From: Bisbaumannia pacifica
Lineage (GTDB): Bacteria > Pseudomonadota > Gammaproteobacteria > Pseudomonadales > Halomonadaceae
Reading direction: 5' to 3'
DNA: 64,000 nucleotides
NCBI RefSeq assembly: GCF_007989625.1
Contig: NZ_BJUK01000016.1
Coordinates: 1-64,000, forward strand
The translations under genes were made by a program, and so were the position numbers. Shown in pieces: positions 45,501 to 56,243 of this stretch. Below the pieces are notes generated by a model. It was not told the origin of the DNA. It did not search any database and worked only from the letters and a program-made list of their open reading frames with translations. The first letter of the stretch is position 1. Each line of letters opens with the position of its first letter.

Positions 45501-46958
45501 ATGCAATCCCTGCAAGAGAGTACCCTCTATCGACCCTTCGCCTATATCGATGGCAGTTGGGTGGCCGCCGACAGCGGCGAGCAGATCGCCGTGATCAACC
45601 CGGCCACCGGCGAGCAGATCGGCCAGGTACCCCGCCTGGGGCGTGGCGAGACCGAGCGTGCCATCGAGGCCGCCGAGGCGGCCTTTCCCGCCTGGCGGGC
45701 CCTGACCGCCCTGGAGCGTGCCGACATCCTGATGAAGTGGCACGACCTGATGCTCGAGCACCAGGACGAGCTGGCCTGGATCATGACCCTGGAGCAGGGC
45801 AAGCCCTTGGCCGAGGCCGCCGGCGAGATCGCCTATGCCGCCAGCTTCCTGCGTTGGTTCGCCGAGCAGGCGCGGCGGGTCTCCGGCGAGACCCTGCCCG
45901 CCGCCAAGCCCAATCAGCGTATCCTGGTGACCAAGCAGCCGGTGGGGGTGGTGGGGGCCATTACCCCCTGGAACTTCCCCGCCGCGATGATCACCCGCAA
46001 GGCCGGTGCCGCCCTGGGGGCGGGCTGCCCCATCGTCATCAAGCCGGCCAGTCAGACGCCTTTCTCGGCTACCGCCCTGGCGCTGCTGGCGGAGTGGGCC
46101 GGGGTGCCGCGGGGTGTCTTCAACGTGGTGCCGGGCAAGGCCAGCGAGATCGCCGCGGCCCTGACCGAATCCCCGGCGGTGCGCAAGATCACCTTTACCG
46201 GCTCCACCGAGGTGGGACGCACCCTGATGGCCCAGGCCTCCCGGCATATCCAGAAGCTCTCCCTGGAGCTGGGCGGCAATGCGCCCTTTATCGTCTTCGA
46301 GGATGCCGACCTGGACGCCGCCGTCGAGGGGGCCATGGCCGCCAAGTTCCGCAACGCCGGCCAGACCTGCGTCTGCACCAACCGCTTCCTGGTCCAGACC
46401 AGCGTGATCAACGCCTTCTGCGAGAAGCTGGCGGCGGCCATGAACAGCGAGCTCAGGGTGGGTAACGGCGCCGAGGCCGGCGTCAATATCGGCCCGCTGA
46501 TCGATGACAAGGCGGTGGCCAAGGTCTCCGAGCATGTCCACGATGCCGTGGACAAGGGGGCCGAGCTGCTGCTGGGAGGCAACCCGCACCCGCTGGGTGG
46601 CAACTTCTTCACCCCGACCCTGATCAACTTCGCCAGCGCCGAGATGACGGTGGCCAGCGAGGAGACCTTCGGGCCCTTGGCGGCGGTCTTCCCCTTCGAG
46701 GACGAGGAGGATGCCGTGGCCCAGGCCAATGACACCGAATATGGCCTGGCGGCCTACTTCTACTCCCGGGACCTGAGCCGGGTATGGCGGGTCGCCGAGG
46801 CCCTGGAGTACGGCATGGTGGGCATCAATACCGGTCTGATCTCCAATGCCTCGGCGCCCTTCGGCGGGGTCAAGGCCTCCGGCCTGGGTCGCGAGGGCGG
46901 CCATCAGGGCATGGAGGAGTTCCTGGAGACCAAGTACCTGTGCATGGAGCTGGAGTAA
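45501..46958 (+). CDS. gabD: Succinate-semialdehyde dehydrogenase
   Basis: A 485-residue aldehyde dehydrogenase of the GabD subgroup, oxidising succinate semialdehyde with NAD(P). Signatures are WNFPAAMITRKAGAALGAGC, the catalytic glutamate in LELGGNAPF and the cysteine in GQTCVC. GGAAGG precedes the ATG. No gabT is adjacent. Other semialdehydes such as glutarate semialdehyde are possible substrates. Confidence 0.93.
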   Translation: MQSLQESTLYRPFAYIDGSWVAADSGEQIAVINPATGEQIGQVPRLGRGETERAIEAAEAAFPAWRALTALERADILMKWHDLMLEHQDELAWIMTLEQGKPLAEAAGEIAYAASFLRWFAEQARRVSGETLPAAKPNQRILVTKQPVGVVGAITPWNFPAAMITRKAGAALGAGCPIVIKPASQTPFSATALALLAEWAGVPRGVFNVVPGKASEIAAALTESPAVRKITFTGSTEVGRTLMAQASRHIQKLSLELGGNAPFIVFEDADLDAAVEGAMAAKFRNAGQTCVCTNRFLVQTSVINAFCEKLAAAMNSELRVGNGAEAGVNIGPLIDDKAVAKVSEHVHDAVDKGAELLLGGNPHPLGGNFFTPTLINFASAEMTVASEETFGPLAAVFPFEDEEDAVAQANDTEYGLAAYFYSRDLSRVWRVAEALEYGMVGINTGLISNASAPFGGVKASGLGREGGHQGMEEFLETKYLCMELE

Positions 46959-46974
46959 CCCCTAGTCACTTGAC

Positions 46975-47028
46975 ATGCCCTGAAACGCATCAGGCCCCCA
47001 CTCGGGGGCCTGATGCGTTTCAGGGCAT
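46975..47028. repeat. 25-bp perfect palindrome beside groEL
   Basis: Perfect 25-bp arms (46975-46999 and 47004-47028, beginning ATGCCCTGAAACGC) flank the loop ACTC. On the plus strand it is followed by seven A residues, so it is not a standard gabD terminator. It abuts the T-tract of the groEL terminator. Confidence 0.85.
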
Positions 47029-47059
47029 AAAAAAACCCCGCCGGCGCGAGCCGGCGGGG
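47029..47059 (-). terminator. Terminator of groES-groEL
   Basis: On the minus strand a perfect 10-bp stem (CCCCGCCGGC / GCCGGCGGGG) with a TCGC loop is followed by seven T residues. Confidence 0.93.
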
Positions 47060-47086
47060 TCGGTCAGGCGGGTTGCCCGGGTCGGC

Positions 47087-48736
<1,650 letters not shown>

Positions 48737-48790
48737 CTATGCATCGGTTGTCAAACAAGAACGCAAACGTCGTTTGGCGGGCTCTGGGGC

Positions 48791-49084
48791 TTAGCCTTCC
48801 ACCACGGCGAGGATGTCGGACTCGCTCATGATCAGGACTTCTTCGCCGTCGATCTTCTGTTTCTCGACGCCGAAGCCTTCCTTGAAGATCACGGTGTCGC
48901 CGACCTTGACGTCCAGGGGGCGCACTTCGCCGTTATCGAGAATCCGGCCGTTACCGACGGCGAGAACCTCGCCACGCGTCGGCTTTTCCTGGGCGTTGCC
49001 CGGAAGCACGATGCCGCCTGCGGTCTTCTGTTCTTCTTCCACGCGACGGATGACGACGCGATCGTGCAGAGGACGGATGTTCAT
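48791..49084 (-). CDS. groS: Co-chaperonin GroES
   Basis: A 97-residue protein with the N-terminal [14 protein letters not shown] and mobile-loop [19 protein letters not shown] characteristic of GroES. It caps GroEL. It is the promoter-proximal gene; no CIRCE element is present, in line with sigma-32 control. Confidence 0.97.
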   Translation of the reverse strand: MNIRPLHDRVVIRRVEEEQKTAGGIVLPGNAQEKPTRGEVLAVGNGRILDNGEVRPLDVKVGDTVIFKEGFGVEKQKIDGEEVLIMSESDILAVVEG

Positions 49085-49235
49085 TGCTCACGTACTCCTG
49101 ATGGTTGGCTATGTCACGCCTGGCGTGACGGTGGTCGTTATCGGCTCCGCAGCGGGGCCGCGAAGTGAAGGCGAATGCCTTCCGTGTCGTTGGCTCGTCG
49201 CCGGGGCGCCGAGCCGAAACCGTTGCTAGCCCAAC

Positions 49236-49262
49236 AGTGGGGGCGGGTGAATGGCTTTCAAG
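49236..49262 (-). promoter_or_regulatory. Sigma-32 heat-shock promoter of groES-groEL
   Basis: On the minus strand CTTGAAA (49262-49256) and CCCCCACT (49243-49236) are 12 nt apart, close to the sigma-32 consensus CTTGAAA-N11-16-CCCCATNT. It lies about 150 nt before groS. Confidence 0.75.
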
Positions 49263-49298
49263 GCCCCGGAAGAAAATTTTTTCATTCGGGAGCACTGA

Positions 49299-49808
49299 TC
49301 AGCGGCGCGCGTCGCCCCGGGGAATGAAGTCGCCCTCCAGGGGGCCGTCCTCGGGGGTGGTCCGAGCGCTGTACTCGCCGCTATCGCGTCCGGCCTGGTG
49401 CCAGTCGTCGGCCGGCTGATGGTGCCGGCGACCCCCGGCGCCCATCGAGGCGGCCTGGAAGCGCAGCCCGAGACGCGCCAGTCCCTTGCCGAGCAGTCGC
49501 CGGGCATCGGGTATCAGGCACAGCAGGCCCAGGCCGTCGGAGACAAAGCCCGGCGCCATCAGCAGGGCACCCCCGAAGATCAGGGCCGCCCCGGTGAGCA
49601 GCTCGCCGGTGGGTACTTCGCCGCGAGCGAAGCGTTCCTGGGCTCGGGCCAGGGTGGCCACGCCCTCGCGGCGGATCAGGTGCAGGCCGATAAAGCCGGT
49701 GGCCAGCACCATCAGCAGGGTGGTCAGCAAGCCGATCTGGCTGCCCACCGAGAAGAGGATCACGAAGTCGAGCAGGGCGAAGAGGGTAAAGAAGAGCAGA
49801 AACGGCAT
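49299..49808 (-). CDS. fxsA: FxsA-family membrane protein
   Basis: A 169-residue protein with the short FxsA core (about 1-130): FFTLFALLDFVILFSVGSQIG, then GFIGLHLIRREG and the GEVPTGELLTGAALIFGGALLMAPGF segment. E. coli FxsA suppresses F exclusion of phage T7. A long hydrophilic tail follows. GGAGG precedes the ATG at 49808; 26 upstream codons are not conserved. It sits next to groES, as in several Gammaproteobacteria. Confidence 0.9.
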   Translation of the reverse strand: MPFLLFFTLFALLDFVILFSVGSQIGLLTTLLMVLATGFIGLHLIRREGVATLARAQERFARGEVPTGELLTGAALIFGGALLMAPGFVSDGLGLLCLIPDARRLLGKGLARLGLRFQAASMGAGGRRHHQPADDWHQAGRDSGEYSARTTPEDGPLEGDFIPRGDARR

Positions 49809-49981
49809 GAGGCCTCCGGGCATCGCAATAGCCAGGAGATGGGGGGAGGCGGGAGGGTTTTCAAGGCGCCGCCTGGGCGATTTCACCTGGGCATGCTAGC
49901 TTATATGGGTTGCTGCATTGCACAAAATTACGGGCGGGCGGGTTCGCCCCGCGCCGCTCCCTGACGATGAGGAGAAGACGG

Positions 49982-50743
49982 ATGTCGATGGACAAGACGG
50001 TGATCGCCATTACCGGTGGCGCACGCGGGCTGGGGCTGGCGATGGCCCAGCGGCTGGGTCGCCAGGGTGCGCGACTGGCGCTCCTGGATCGCGAGGCCGA
50101 GGCCCTGGATAGCGCCGTGGGGGCACTGGCCGAGTCGGGCATCGAGGCCCAAGCCTTCGTCGCCGATGTGGCCGACGAGGCCTCGGTGACCCAGGCCTTC
50201 GCCGATATCGCCGAGCGGATGGGGCCCGTGCAGGGGTTGGTCAATAACGCCGGTATCACCCGCGACGGCCTGCTGATCAAGGCCAAGGACGGCAAGGTCG
50301 AGAAAGGCCTCTCGCTGAGTCAGTGGCGGCAGGTTATCGACGTCAACCTGACCGGGGTCTTCCTGTGTGGCCAGGCGGCGGCCCAGCAGATGGTCGAGGC
50401 GGGTCGGGGCGGGGTGATCGTCAATATCTCCAGCATCTCCCAGGCCGGCAACATGGGACAAAGCAACTATGCCGCGGCCAAGGCCGGGGTGACGGCGCTG
50501 ACCGTGACCTGGGCCAAGGAGCTGGCGCGTCACGGGGTGCGGGTGGGTGCCGTGGCGCCGGGCTTTATCGAAACCGACATGACGGCGGCGATTCGCCCGG
50601 AGATGCTCGAGAAGATCGCCCGCGGCATTCCCCTGGGCAAGCTGGGGCAGCCGGAAGATATCGCCGAGAGCGTGGCCTTTATCTTCAATAACGCCTACTT
50701 CACTGGTCGCGTCATCGAATGTGATGGTGGCCTGAGGATCTGA
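49982..50743 (+). CDS. Short-chain dehydrogenase (FabG-like)
   Basis: A 253-residue classical SDR. The NAD(P) site is TGGARGLGLA; NNAGI, then the catalytic serine, tyrosine and lysine in SSISQAGNMGQSNYAAAKAG. It resembles 3-oxoacyl-ACP reductases but is isolated from fatty acid genes, so its substrate is open. GAGGAG precedes the ATG at 49982; the frame extends 24 codons upstream. Confidence 0.88.
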   Translation: MSMDKTVIAITGGARGLGLAMAQRLGRQGARLALLDREAEALDSAVGALAESGIEAQAFVADVADEASVTQAFADIAERMGPVQGLVNNAGITRDGLLIKAKDGKVEKGLSLSQWRQVIDVNLTGVFLCGQAAAQQMVEAGRGGVIVNISSISQAGNMGQSNYAAAKAGVTALTVTWAKELARHGVRVGAVAPGFIETDMTAAIRPEMLEKIARGIPLGKLGQPEDIAESVAFIFNNAYFTGRVIECDGGLRI

Positions 50744-50761
50744 GAAGGAGGAAAGAAGAAG

Positions 50762-50783
50762 CCCGGGGGCCTGTGCCCCCGGG
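50762..50783 (-). terminator. Terminator of the ComEA-like gene
   Basis: On the minus strand a perfect 9-bp stem (CCCGGGGGC / GCCCCCGGG), loop ACAG, is followed by CTTCTTCTTTCC. It lies between convergent genes. Confidence 0.75.
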
Positions 50784-50789
50784 AGCGGC

Positions 50790-51056
50790 TCAGAACTCCA
50801 GTTGATCACGCATGGCCTCCACGGTGGCCGGACCGATGCCGCTGACCCGGGTCAGGTCGTCGGGGTCGCTGAAGGGGCCGTTGCTCTCGCGATCCTCGAT
50901 GATGGCCTGGGCCTTGCTGGGGCCGATGCCGGGCAGTTCGGCGAGCATCTCCGCATCGGCCTGATTGACATTGATCGGGGCCATCTCCTGGGCCAGGGTC
51001 AGCGGGGCCAGGCCCAGTAGCAGGGCGAATACCAGCCCCTTGAGGGTTGCTTTCAT
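50790..51056 (-). CDS. ComEA-family helix-hairpin-helix protein
   Basis: An 88-residue exported protein. The signal peptide is MKATLKGLVFALLLGLAPLTLA, and two helix-hairpin-helix units follow (ELPGIGPSKAQAIIEDR and RVSGIGPATVEAMR). ComEA proteins bind DNA in the periplasm during natural transformation; short versions like this are common in Gammaproteobacteria and not proof of competence. A GAGG site precedes the ATG. Confidence 0.87.
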   Translation of the reverse strand: MKATLKGLVFALLLGLAPLTLAQEMAPINVNQADAEMLAELPGIGPSKAQAIIEDRESNGPFSDPDDLTRVSGIGPATVEAMRDQLEF

Positions 51057-51253
51057 TGCCTATCCTCCCTAAGGGTTAGAGGTTCTTGTGTAACCGGTGG
51101 GTTACAAATTAACCCTAGCCCCTGACCTCCGCCGTGCTGTCAGCCTTTAGCGATCTTCTCCGTGGGCGATTGGCGGCGCGTGCGGGCCGACGCGCCCCGG
51201 TGCGGCTGGTATACTGAGGCGCCCTATCAACGCGCCGAGGAGACGCCCGCCCC

Positions 51254-51955
51254 ATGTCCACCGACTCCCCCCTGATCATTGCCCTGGATTTCCCGTCCCT
51301 GGACGCCGCCCTGTGCCTGGCCGACCGGCTCGACCCGAGCCGCTGCCGGCTCAAGGTGGGCAAGGAGCTGTTTACCCGCAGTGGGCCCGACGTGCTGGAG
51401 GCCCTGCATGGCCGCGGCTTCGAGGTGTTCCTCGACCTCAAGTTCCATGATATTCCCAATACCGTGGCCGGCGCCGTCCAGGCGGCGGCGGAGCAGGGCG
51501 TCTGGATGGTCAATGTGCATGCCGGGGGCGGGCGGCGGATGATGGAGGCGGCTCGCGAGCGGCTCGAGCGCCACGCTCTCGCGACCCAGCTGATCGCGGT
51601 CACCGTCTTGACCAGCATGGAGGCGGCCGACCTCGCCGAGGTGGGGGTGAGCGTCTCGCCGGCCGAGCAGGTGGAGCGCCTGGCACGCCTGGCCCAGGAC
51701 AGCGGCATGCATGGCGTGGTCTGCTCGGCCCAGGAGTCGGCGCGGCTACGGGAGCTGTGCGGCGAGGCGTTCCTCAAGGTGACGCCGGGGATTCGGCCGA
51801 GCTTCGCCGAGGCGGGGGATCAGCGGCGCATCCTGAGCCCGGCCCAGGCCATGGCGGCGGGCAGTACGCACCTGGTGGTGGGGCGGCCGGTGACCCAGGC
51901 CGAGGACCCCATGGCGGCCCTGGCCGCTATCGAGACCGAGCTGGCCGACGCCTGA
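51254..51955 (+). CDS. pyrF: Orotidine-5'-phosphate decarboxylase
   Basis: A 233-residue enzyme making UMP. The catalytic [11 protein letters not shown] motif is intact, and the N-terminal [11 protein letters not shown] and C-terminal [10 protein letters not shown] match. A TATACT -10 lies at 51210-51215. In E. coli pyrF follows lapAB on the same strand; here it is inverted and convergent with lapB. Confidence 0.96.
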   Translation: MSTDSPLIIALDFPSLDAALCLADRLDPSRCRLKVGKELFTRSGPDVLEALHGRGFEVFLDLKFHDIPNTVAGAVQAAAEQGVWMVNVHAGGGRRMMEAARERLERHALATQLIAVTVLTSMEAADLAEVGVSVSPAEQVERLARLAQDSGMHGVVCSAQESARLRELCGEAFLKVTPGIRPSFAEAGDQRRILSPAQAMAAGSTHLVVGRPVTQAEDPMAALAAIETELADA

Positions 51956-51968
51956 CGCCGTCCCTTCG

Positions 51969-52015
51969 TTACTCCCCCTCGGTGCCGGTGCAGTCACTCT
52001 CCCTCGATGCCGGTG
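51969..52015. repeat. Duplicated 3' end of lapB
   Basis: Two 22-nt copies 25 bp apart: 51994-52015 (lapB end, minus-strand TGIEGE plus stop) and 51969-51990 (TGTEGE plus stop). They match at 19 of 22 positions, and both keep a stop codon (TGA and TAA). Confidence 0.85.
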
Positions 52016-53175
52016 ACCGGCTTGGTGGTGCCCCATTCGCGGCAGCTGGGGCATTGCCAGTGCAGGCGCTCTCCCGAGAAACCGCAGCGTCGACAGCGGA
52101 AACGCGGGTGCCGGGCCAGCAGCGCCTCGGTGTGCTGCTTGAGCAGCTCGACGCGCTCGCGCTCTTCGGCGTCGGCGCTACGCGCATAGAGATCCATCAG
52201 GTAGTCCAGCGCCCGCAGGCTGGGAGTACGCAGCAGCTGCTCGCGAATCAGCGCCTCGGCGGCGGCATTGCCCTCGTGGTGCTGGCGGCTCCTGGCCAGG
52301 GCCAACAGGGCGCTGGTAAAGGGCGCGCGCTCGATTAGGGTCGTGAGGTAGTCCTCGAACCCCTGGGGATCTTCCAGGCGACGATAGGCCTCCGCCAGGG
52401 GCTCGAGGATAATGGGGCTGAAGTCGAGGTCCTGGTCGGGAATTCGCTTGAGCAGCTTGGCCTCGGCCTTGTAGTGGCCGGTGTCATGCTCCAGCCGGGC
52501 GAGCAGCCAGGTGGCGCGCACGCATTGCGGGTCGATGCCGAGCGCCTGGCGCAGCTGCTTGCGAGCGGGACCGGGGCTGGCCTGCTGCAGTGCCTGCTCG
52601 GCCAGCTCGCAGAGCCAGTGACTGGCGGCGCGGCGTAGCTCCTCCTGCTCGCGCACCAGCTCCGGCACCGCCACCTCCAGGGCCGCTTGCCAGGCCTTCT
52701 CCCGCTCCAGCAGGTCGACCAGCAGGCGCTTGGCGGCCAGGCGCAGTTCCTCGTCCTGGGCCTCGCGGGTGATCCCCTGGAGCAGTCGCTCGGCGCGGTC
52801 GTGCAGGCCGAGCTTGAGGAAGTCCCGGGCCAGCTCAAGCTGCACTCGCTGCCCCTGGGCGGGGGTCAGGGTGGGGCGGGCCAGCAGGTTCTGATGAATC
52901 TTCACCGAGCGATCGGCTTCGCCCCGGGCGCGAAACAGGCTGCCCAGGGCGATATGGGTCTCGATGGTGTCGCTGTTGACCTCCAGGGCGCCGACGAAGG
53001 TCTCGATGGCCCGGTCCGGCTCTTCGTTGAGCAGGTAGTTGAGGCCCACGAAGTAGTCGCGCGAGAGGCGTGTTTGGGAGGTCGTCTCGTCGTTGCCAGC
53101 CACGCTGCCCCGGCCCAGCCACCAGCCGATGGCGACCGCTGCCAACAACAGGGCCAGCAGCAGAAGGTCCATCAT
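51994..53175 (-). CDS. lapB: Lipopolysaccharide assembly protein LapB
   Basis: A 393-residue membrane-anchored TPR protein. The N-terminal helix is LLLALLLAAVAIGWWLG; several TPR repeats (about 50-340) follow, then a C-terminal rubredoxin-like zinc module (CRRCGFSGE...CPSC). LapB regulates LpxC degradation by FtsH and so LPS synthesis. It is directly adjacent to lapA. Its 3' end is duplicated downstream. Confidence 0.95.
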   Translation of the reverse strand: MMDLLLLALLLAAVAIGWWLGRGSVAGNDETTSQTRLSRDYFVGLNYLLNEEPDRAIETFVGALEVNSDTIETHIALGSLFRARGEADRSVKIHQNLLARPTLTPAQGQRVQLELARDFLKLGLHDRAERLLQGITREAQDEELRLAAKRLLVDLLEREKAWQAALEVAVPELVREQEELRRAASHWLCELAEQALQQASPGPARKQLRQALGIDPQCVRATWLLARLEHDTGHYKAEAKLLKRIPDQDLDFSPIILEPLAEAYRRLEDPQGFEDYLTTLIERAPFTSALLALARSRQHHEGNAAAEALIREQLLRTPSLRALDYLMDLYARSADAEERERVELLKQHTEALLARHPRFRCRRCGFSGERLHWQCPSCREWGTTKPVTGIEGE

Positions 53176-53481
53176 TTACGGCAGTTCCTTGAGCTCCTGG
53201 ACGCGCAGCTGGTCCAGCTCCTTGCGTTGCTGCTGGTTGTGTCGCTGGGCGCGGGTCAGCCGAGTGCGCAGGCGCAGGTAGACGCCACTCATGGCCAGCA
53301 TGCCCAGCAATACGCCACAGGTCAGGGCGGCCAGCAGCCAGACCGACAGCGAGGCGGGCGGGAGGTCGAGCCAGATCAGGTTGAGGGGCACGGCCTGCTG
53401 GTTGTTGACGGCAAAGAGAATGCCGACCAGCAGCACCACGATCAGGATGACGGCTAGGATCACGCCTTTTAACCAACGCAT
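53176..53481 (-). CDS. lapA: Lipopolysaccharide assembly protein LapA
   Basis: A 101-residue protein with two transmembrane helices (about 5-27 and 45-65) and a charged coiled-coil tail, matching the LapA domain (FAVNNQQAVPLNLIW). The ATG at 53481 is preceded by AAGGAAGC. Its stop directly abuts the lapB start region, consistent with the lapAB pair. Confidence 0.9.
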   Translation of the reverse strand: MRWLKGVILAVILIVVLLVGILFAVNNQQAVPLNLIWLDLPPASLSVWLLAALTCGVLLGMLAMSGVYLRLRTRLTRAQRHNQQQRKELDQLRVQELKELP

Positions 53482-53532
53482 GGAGCTTCCTTCGATCTTG
53501 TCTGTCGTCATGGCGCGGGGCGCCCTTCGCCC

Positions 53533-53829
53533 TCAGTACCCCAGGGCACGGCTGGCATTGACCTGCTCGCGCAGCTCCTTGCCGGGCTTGAAGTGTGGCA
53601 CGAATTTACCGTCCAAGGCGACCGGGTCGCCGGTCTTGGGATTGCGGCCGACGCGCGGCTCCCGGTAGTGCAGGGAGAAGCTGCCGAAGCCGCGGATCTC
53701 GACCCGCCCCCCGTCGGCCAGGGCATTGGTGATGTCGTCGAGAATGATGCGTACGGCGGCCTCGACTTCCTTGATCGACAGCTCTGGCTGTCGCATGGCG
53801 ATCTGCTCGATCAACTCGGACTTGGTCAT
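53533..53829 (-). CDS. ihfB: Integration host factor beta subunit
   Basis: A 98-residue DNA-bending protein. The N-terminal [11 protein letters not shown] and the intercalating-proline arm [10 protein letters not shown] are diagnostic, as is [12 protein letters not shown]. It heterodimerises with IhfA. The start at 53829 has a GGAGA site. It lies before lapA and lapB, the common gammaproteobacterial order; rpsA is not next to it here. Confidence 0.95.
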   Translation of the reverse strand: MTKSELIEQIAMRQPELSIKEVEAAVRIILDDITNALADGGRVEIRGFGSFSLHYREPRVGRNPKTGDPVALDGKFVPHFKPGKELREQVNASRALGY

Positions 53830-54020
53830 CGGCGCTTCTCCAAGGGCAATGCCGGGTCTACGGTTCTTGTTTGTTCTCAGCATACTGTGCAAATCGTGAT
53901 AAAACAACGAACTACAACACAGTGGTCGAGGCGGGCCGGCGACGGTCGGGGTTCTGCTTGTCGGTGCCACCTCGGTTATACTGTCGCCACACCCATCGAA
54001 GACTTGTCCGAGGTTCTCCC

Positions 54021-54314
54021 TTGAGCGAAGCGACCCCCTCCGAAGACGTCGAACGCAAGCGGCTCCACTGGCACTCCCGGCGTGGGATGTGGGAGCTGGA
54101 TCTGCTGCTGCTCCCCTTTCTCGAGACGCGCTATGACGGCCTGGATGCCGACGATCGTGCCGCCTACCGGGCCCTGCTCGAGGAGGAGGATCAGGACCTG
54201 TTCGTCTGGCTGATGCGCCGTGAGCCCCCCGAAGCGCCGGCGCTGCGTCGCATCGTCGCGCAGATCATCGAGCATGCCGAGCACGGCGATCGCGATCAGT
54301 TTCGCGCCCTCTAG
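54021..54314 (+). CDS. sdhE: FAD assembly factor SdhE
   Basis: A 97-residue protein. The family core begins at about residue 11 ([22 protein letters not shown]) and contains RGMWELD, close to the RGxxE motif required to flavinylate SdhA and FrdA. Start codon: TTG at 54021 with GAGG 8 nt upstream; no ATG gives a full-length protein. It is divergent from ihfB. Confidence 0.92.
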   Translation: MSEATPSEDVERKRLHWHSRRGMWELDLLLLPFLETRYDGLDADDRAAYRALLEEEDQDLFVWLMRREPPEAPALRRIVAQIIEHAEHGDRDQFRAL

Positions 54315-54675
54315 GTGGGCGCTGCTGCCGCCGTTGCTGAGCGGCGGTGGCGTTATCCTGCTGTTGGTCTGGCAAGCGCCGCCGGGGATTGCCGCCCTGG
54401 CGGCGCTGTCGTTGGTGGTCGGGCTGGGGTGGCTGGCTCGGCGGCGGCCGCAGGGGCGGCTGCGCTTCGTGCCGCTGGGCGATGGCGGGGAGTGGCAGTG
54501 GGCCGAGCCGCGGGGCGAGTGGCGACGCGTCCGACTGGACTGCGACTACCTGGGGCCCTGGTTGATCGGCCTGCGCCTGGGGGCGCGACGGCTCTGGGTA
54601 TGGCCGGATAGCGCCGCCCCCGAGGCGCGGCGTCGGCTGCGGCGGCTGCTGGTCGTGCGTCGCGGGATGCTCTAG
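54274..54675 (+). CDS. YgfX/CptA-family membrane protein
   Basis: A protein of about 133 residues with two transmembrane helices near the N-terminus (about 15-55) and a soluble C-terminal part. It follows sdhE, as E. coli ygfX (cptA) follows sdhE; the pair has been described as a toxin-antitoxin system affecting FtsZ and MreB. The start at 54274 is uncertain and overlaps sdhE. Its stop overlaps the nadB stop on the other strand by 2 nt. Confidence 0.75.
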   Translation: MPSTAIAISFAPSRWALLPPLLSGGGVILLLVWQAPPGIAALAALSLVVGLGWLARRRPQGRLRFVPLGDGGEWQWAEPRGEWRRVRLDCDYLGPWLIGLRLGARRLWVWPDSAAPEARRRLRRLLVVRRGML

Positions 54676-56243
54676 TCGAGCGCGTCCAGGCCGATAAAGG
54701 AGGGCCGGGGCTCGGCGGCGCCGCTCGGGCAGTCGCGATTGTAGTGCAGCCCCCGGGATTCCCGGCGTGCCTGGGCCAGGCGCACGGTAAGGCGGGCCAG
54801 GCGCAGCGAGTGCCAGAGGCTGGCTAGGGCCGCGGTGGGGGCGTGATGTCGCCACTCGGCGGTCACCCGCTCACCGAGTTCGCGCAGTTGCGCCTCGGCC
54901 TTGGCTAGGCCGGCGTCGTCACGAACGATGGCCACGCGCCGGCTCATGATCTCCCCCAGCTCGCCCTGGAGGGCGGCGACACTCGCCGCCGAGGGGGGCG
55001 TGCCGCGGGAAGGTGACGCCGGGCGTGGTGCCTGCCACTCGCCGGACGGTCGACGCAGGGCTCGGGCCGCGGCCCGGGCGAACACCAGGCACTCCAGCAG
55101 CGAGTTGCTGGCCATGCGGTTGGCGCCGTGCAGGCCGGTGGCCGCCACCTCGCCGATGGCATAAAGGTGGGCCACCTCGGTGGCGCCATTCAGGTCGGTG
55201 ACCACGCCGCCGCAGCTGTAGTGGGCGGCGGGCACCACCGGGATCGGCGCCCGGGCGATATCCAGGCCGCGGGCCAGGCAGTGCGCCTGGATGGTGGGAA
55301 AGAGGCGGCGGATCGTCGCGGCCGGCAGGTGGCTGATATCCAGCCAGACATGCTCGCCGCCTTCGTGTTGCATCTGGGCGTCGATGGCCCGGGCGACGAT
55401 ATCCCGCGGCGCCAGCTCGGCCCGATCATCGAGGGCCGGCATAAAGCGTTCGCCGGCCAGGTTGCGCAAGATGCCTCCCTCGCCACGTACCGCCTCGCTG
55501 ATCAGGAAGGGCGCGCCCTGGGGATCATAGAGGCAGGTGGGGTGGAACTGCTGAAATTCCAGGTTCATCAGCCGGGCGCCCAGCTCGGCGGCCATCAGCA
55601 TGCCCTCGCCCCGGGTCGGGGCGGGGCTGGTGGTGTGACGATAGAGGCCGCTGGCGCCACCGCTGGCCAGCACCGTATCGCCGGCCAGCAGGAGCGTCTC
55701 TCCCCCCCGTTCGTCCAGGCAGCGGGCGCCGCGGCAGGCGCCGTCGGCGTCATGAAGTAGGCCGATGGCGGTGAGCGACGGGCACAGGGTGATGCCAGGA
55801 TGGGCCTGGACCCGGGCGACCAGGGTCTCGATGACCGCACGCCCGGTGGCGTCCGCGGCGTGGATGATGCGCCGGGCGCCGTGGCCGCCTTCGCGGGTCA
55901 GGTGGTAGGGGTAGGGGGCCTCGGGGCGCGGGTCCGGGGTAAAGGGCACGCCGAGGGCGAGCAGCCAGTCGATGGCCGCGGGCCCCTGGGTCACGGTGAA
56001 GCGCACCGCGGCCTCGTCGCACAGGCCGGCTCCGGCCACCAGGGTATCCGCCACATGGGAGGCGATATCGTCGTCGGGGGCCAGCACGGCGGCGATGCCG
56101 CCCTGGGCCCAGCGGCTGGCGCCGGCGTCATCGCTGGCCGGTCGCAGCAGGGTGACCGGGCGGTGATCGGCCAGGTCCAGCGCCAGGGCCAGGCCGGCGA
56201 CGCCGCCGCCGATGACCAGGACGCGTTCGGCGGGTATCGTCAT
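54672..56243 (-). CDS. nadB: L-aspartate oxidase
   Basis: A 523-residue FAD enzyme that oxidises aspartate to iminoaspartate for NAD synthesis. The FAD site is VLVIGGGVAGLALALDLA; RWAQGGIAAVL, QFHPTCLYDP and the HYSCGGVVTD stretch follow. The ATG at 56243 overlaps the FUSC stop by 4 nt; 46 upstream codons are not conserved. In Pseudomonas nadB lies near rpoE-mucA; here a FUSC gene precedes it. Confidence 0.94.
   Translation of the reverse strand: MTIPAERVLVIGGGVAGLALALDLADHRPVTLLRPASDDAGASRWAQGGIAAVLAPDDDIASHVADTLVAGAGLCDEAAVRFTVTQGPAAIDWLLALGVPFTPDPRPEAPYPYHLTREGGHGARRIIHAADATGRAVIETLVARVQAHPGITLCPSLTAIGLLHDADGACRGARCLDERGGETLLLAGDTVLASGGASGLYRHTTSPAPTRGEGMLMAAELGARLMNLEFQQFHPTCLYDPQGAPFLISEAVRGEGGILRNLAGERFMPALDDRAELAPRDIVARAIDAQMQHEGGEHVWLDISHLPAATIRRLFPTIQAHCLARGLDIARAPIPVVPAAHYSCGGVVTDLNGATEVAHLYAIGEVAATGLHGANRMASNSLLECLVFARAAARALRRPSGEWQAPRPASPSRGTPPSAASVAALQGELGEIMSRRVAIVRDDAGLAKAEAQLRELGERVTAEWRHHAPTAALASLWHSLRLARLTVRLAQARRESRGLHYNRDCPSGAAEPRPSFIGLDALD

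Noticed and set aside
49085-49298. A CIRCE element controlling groESL
   Set aside because: No TTAGCACTC-N9-GAGTGCTAA pattern is present; a good sigma-32 promoter explains heat-shock control.
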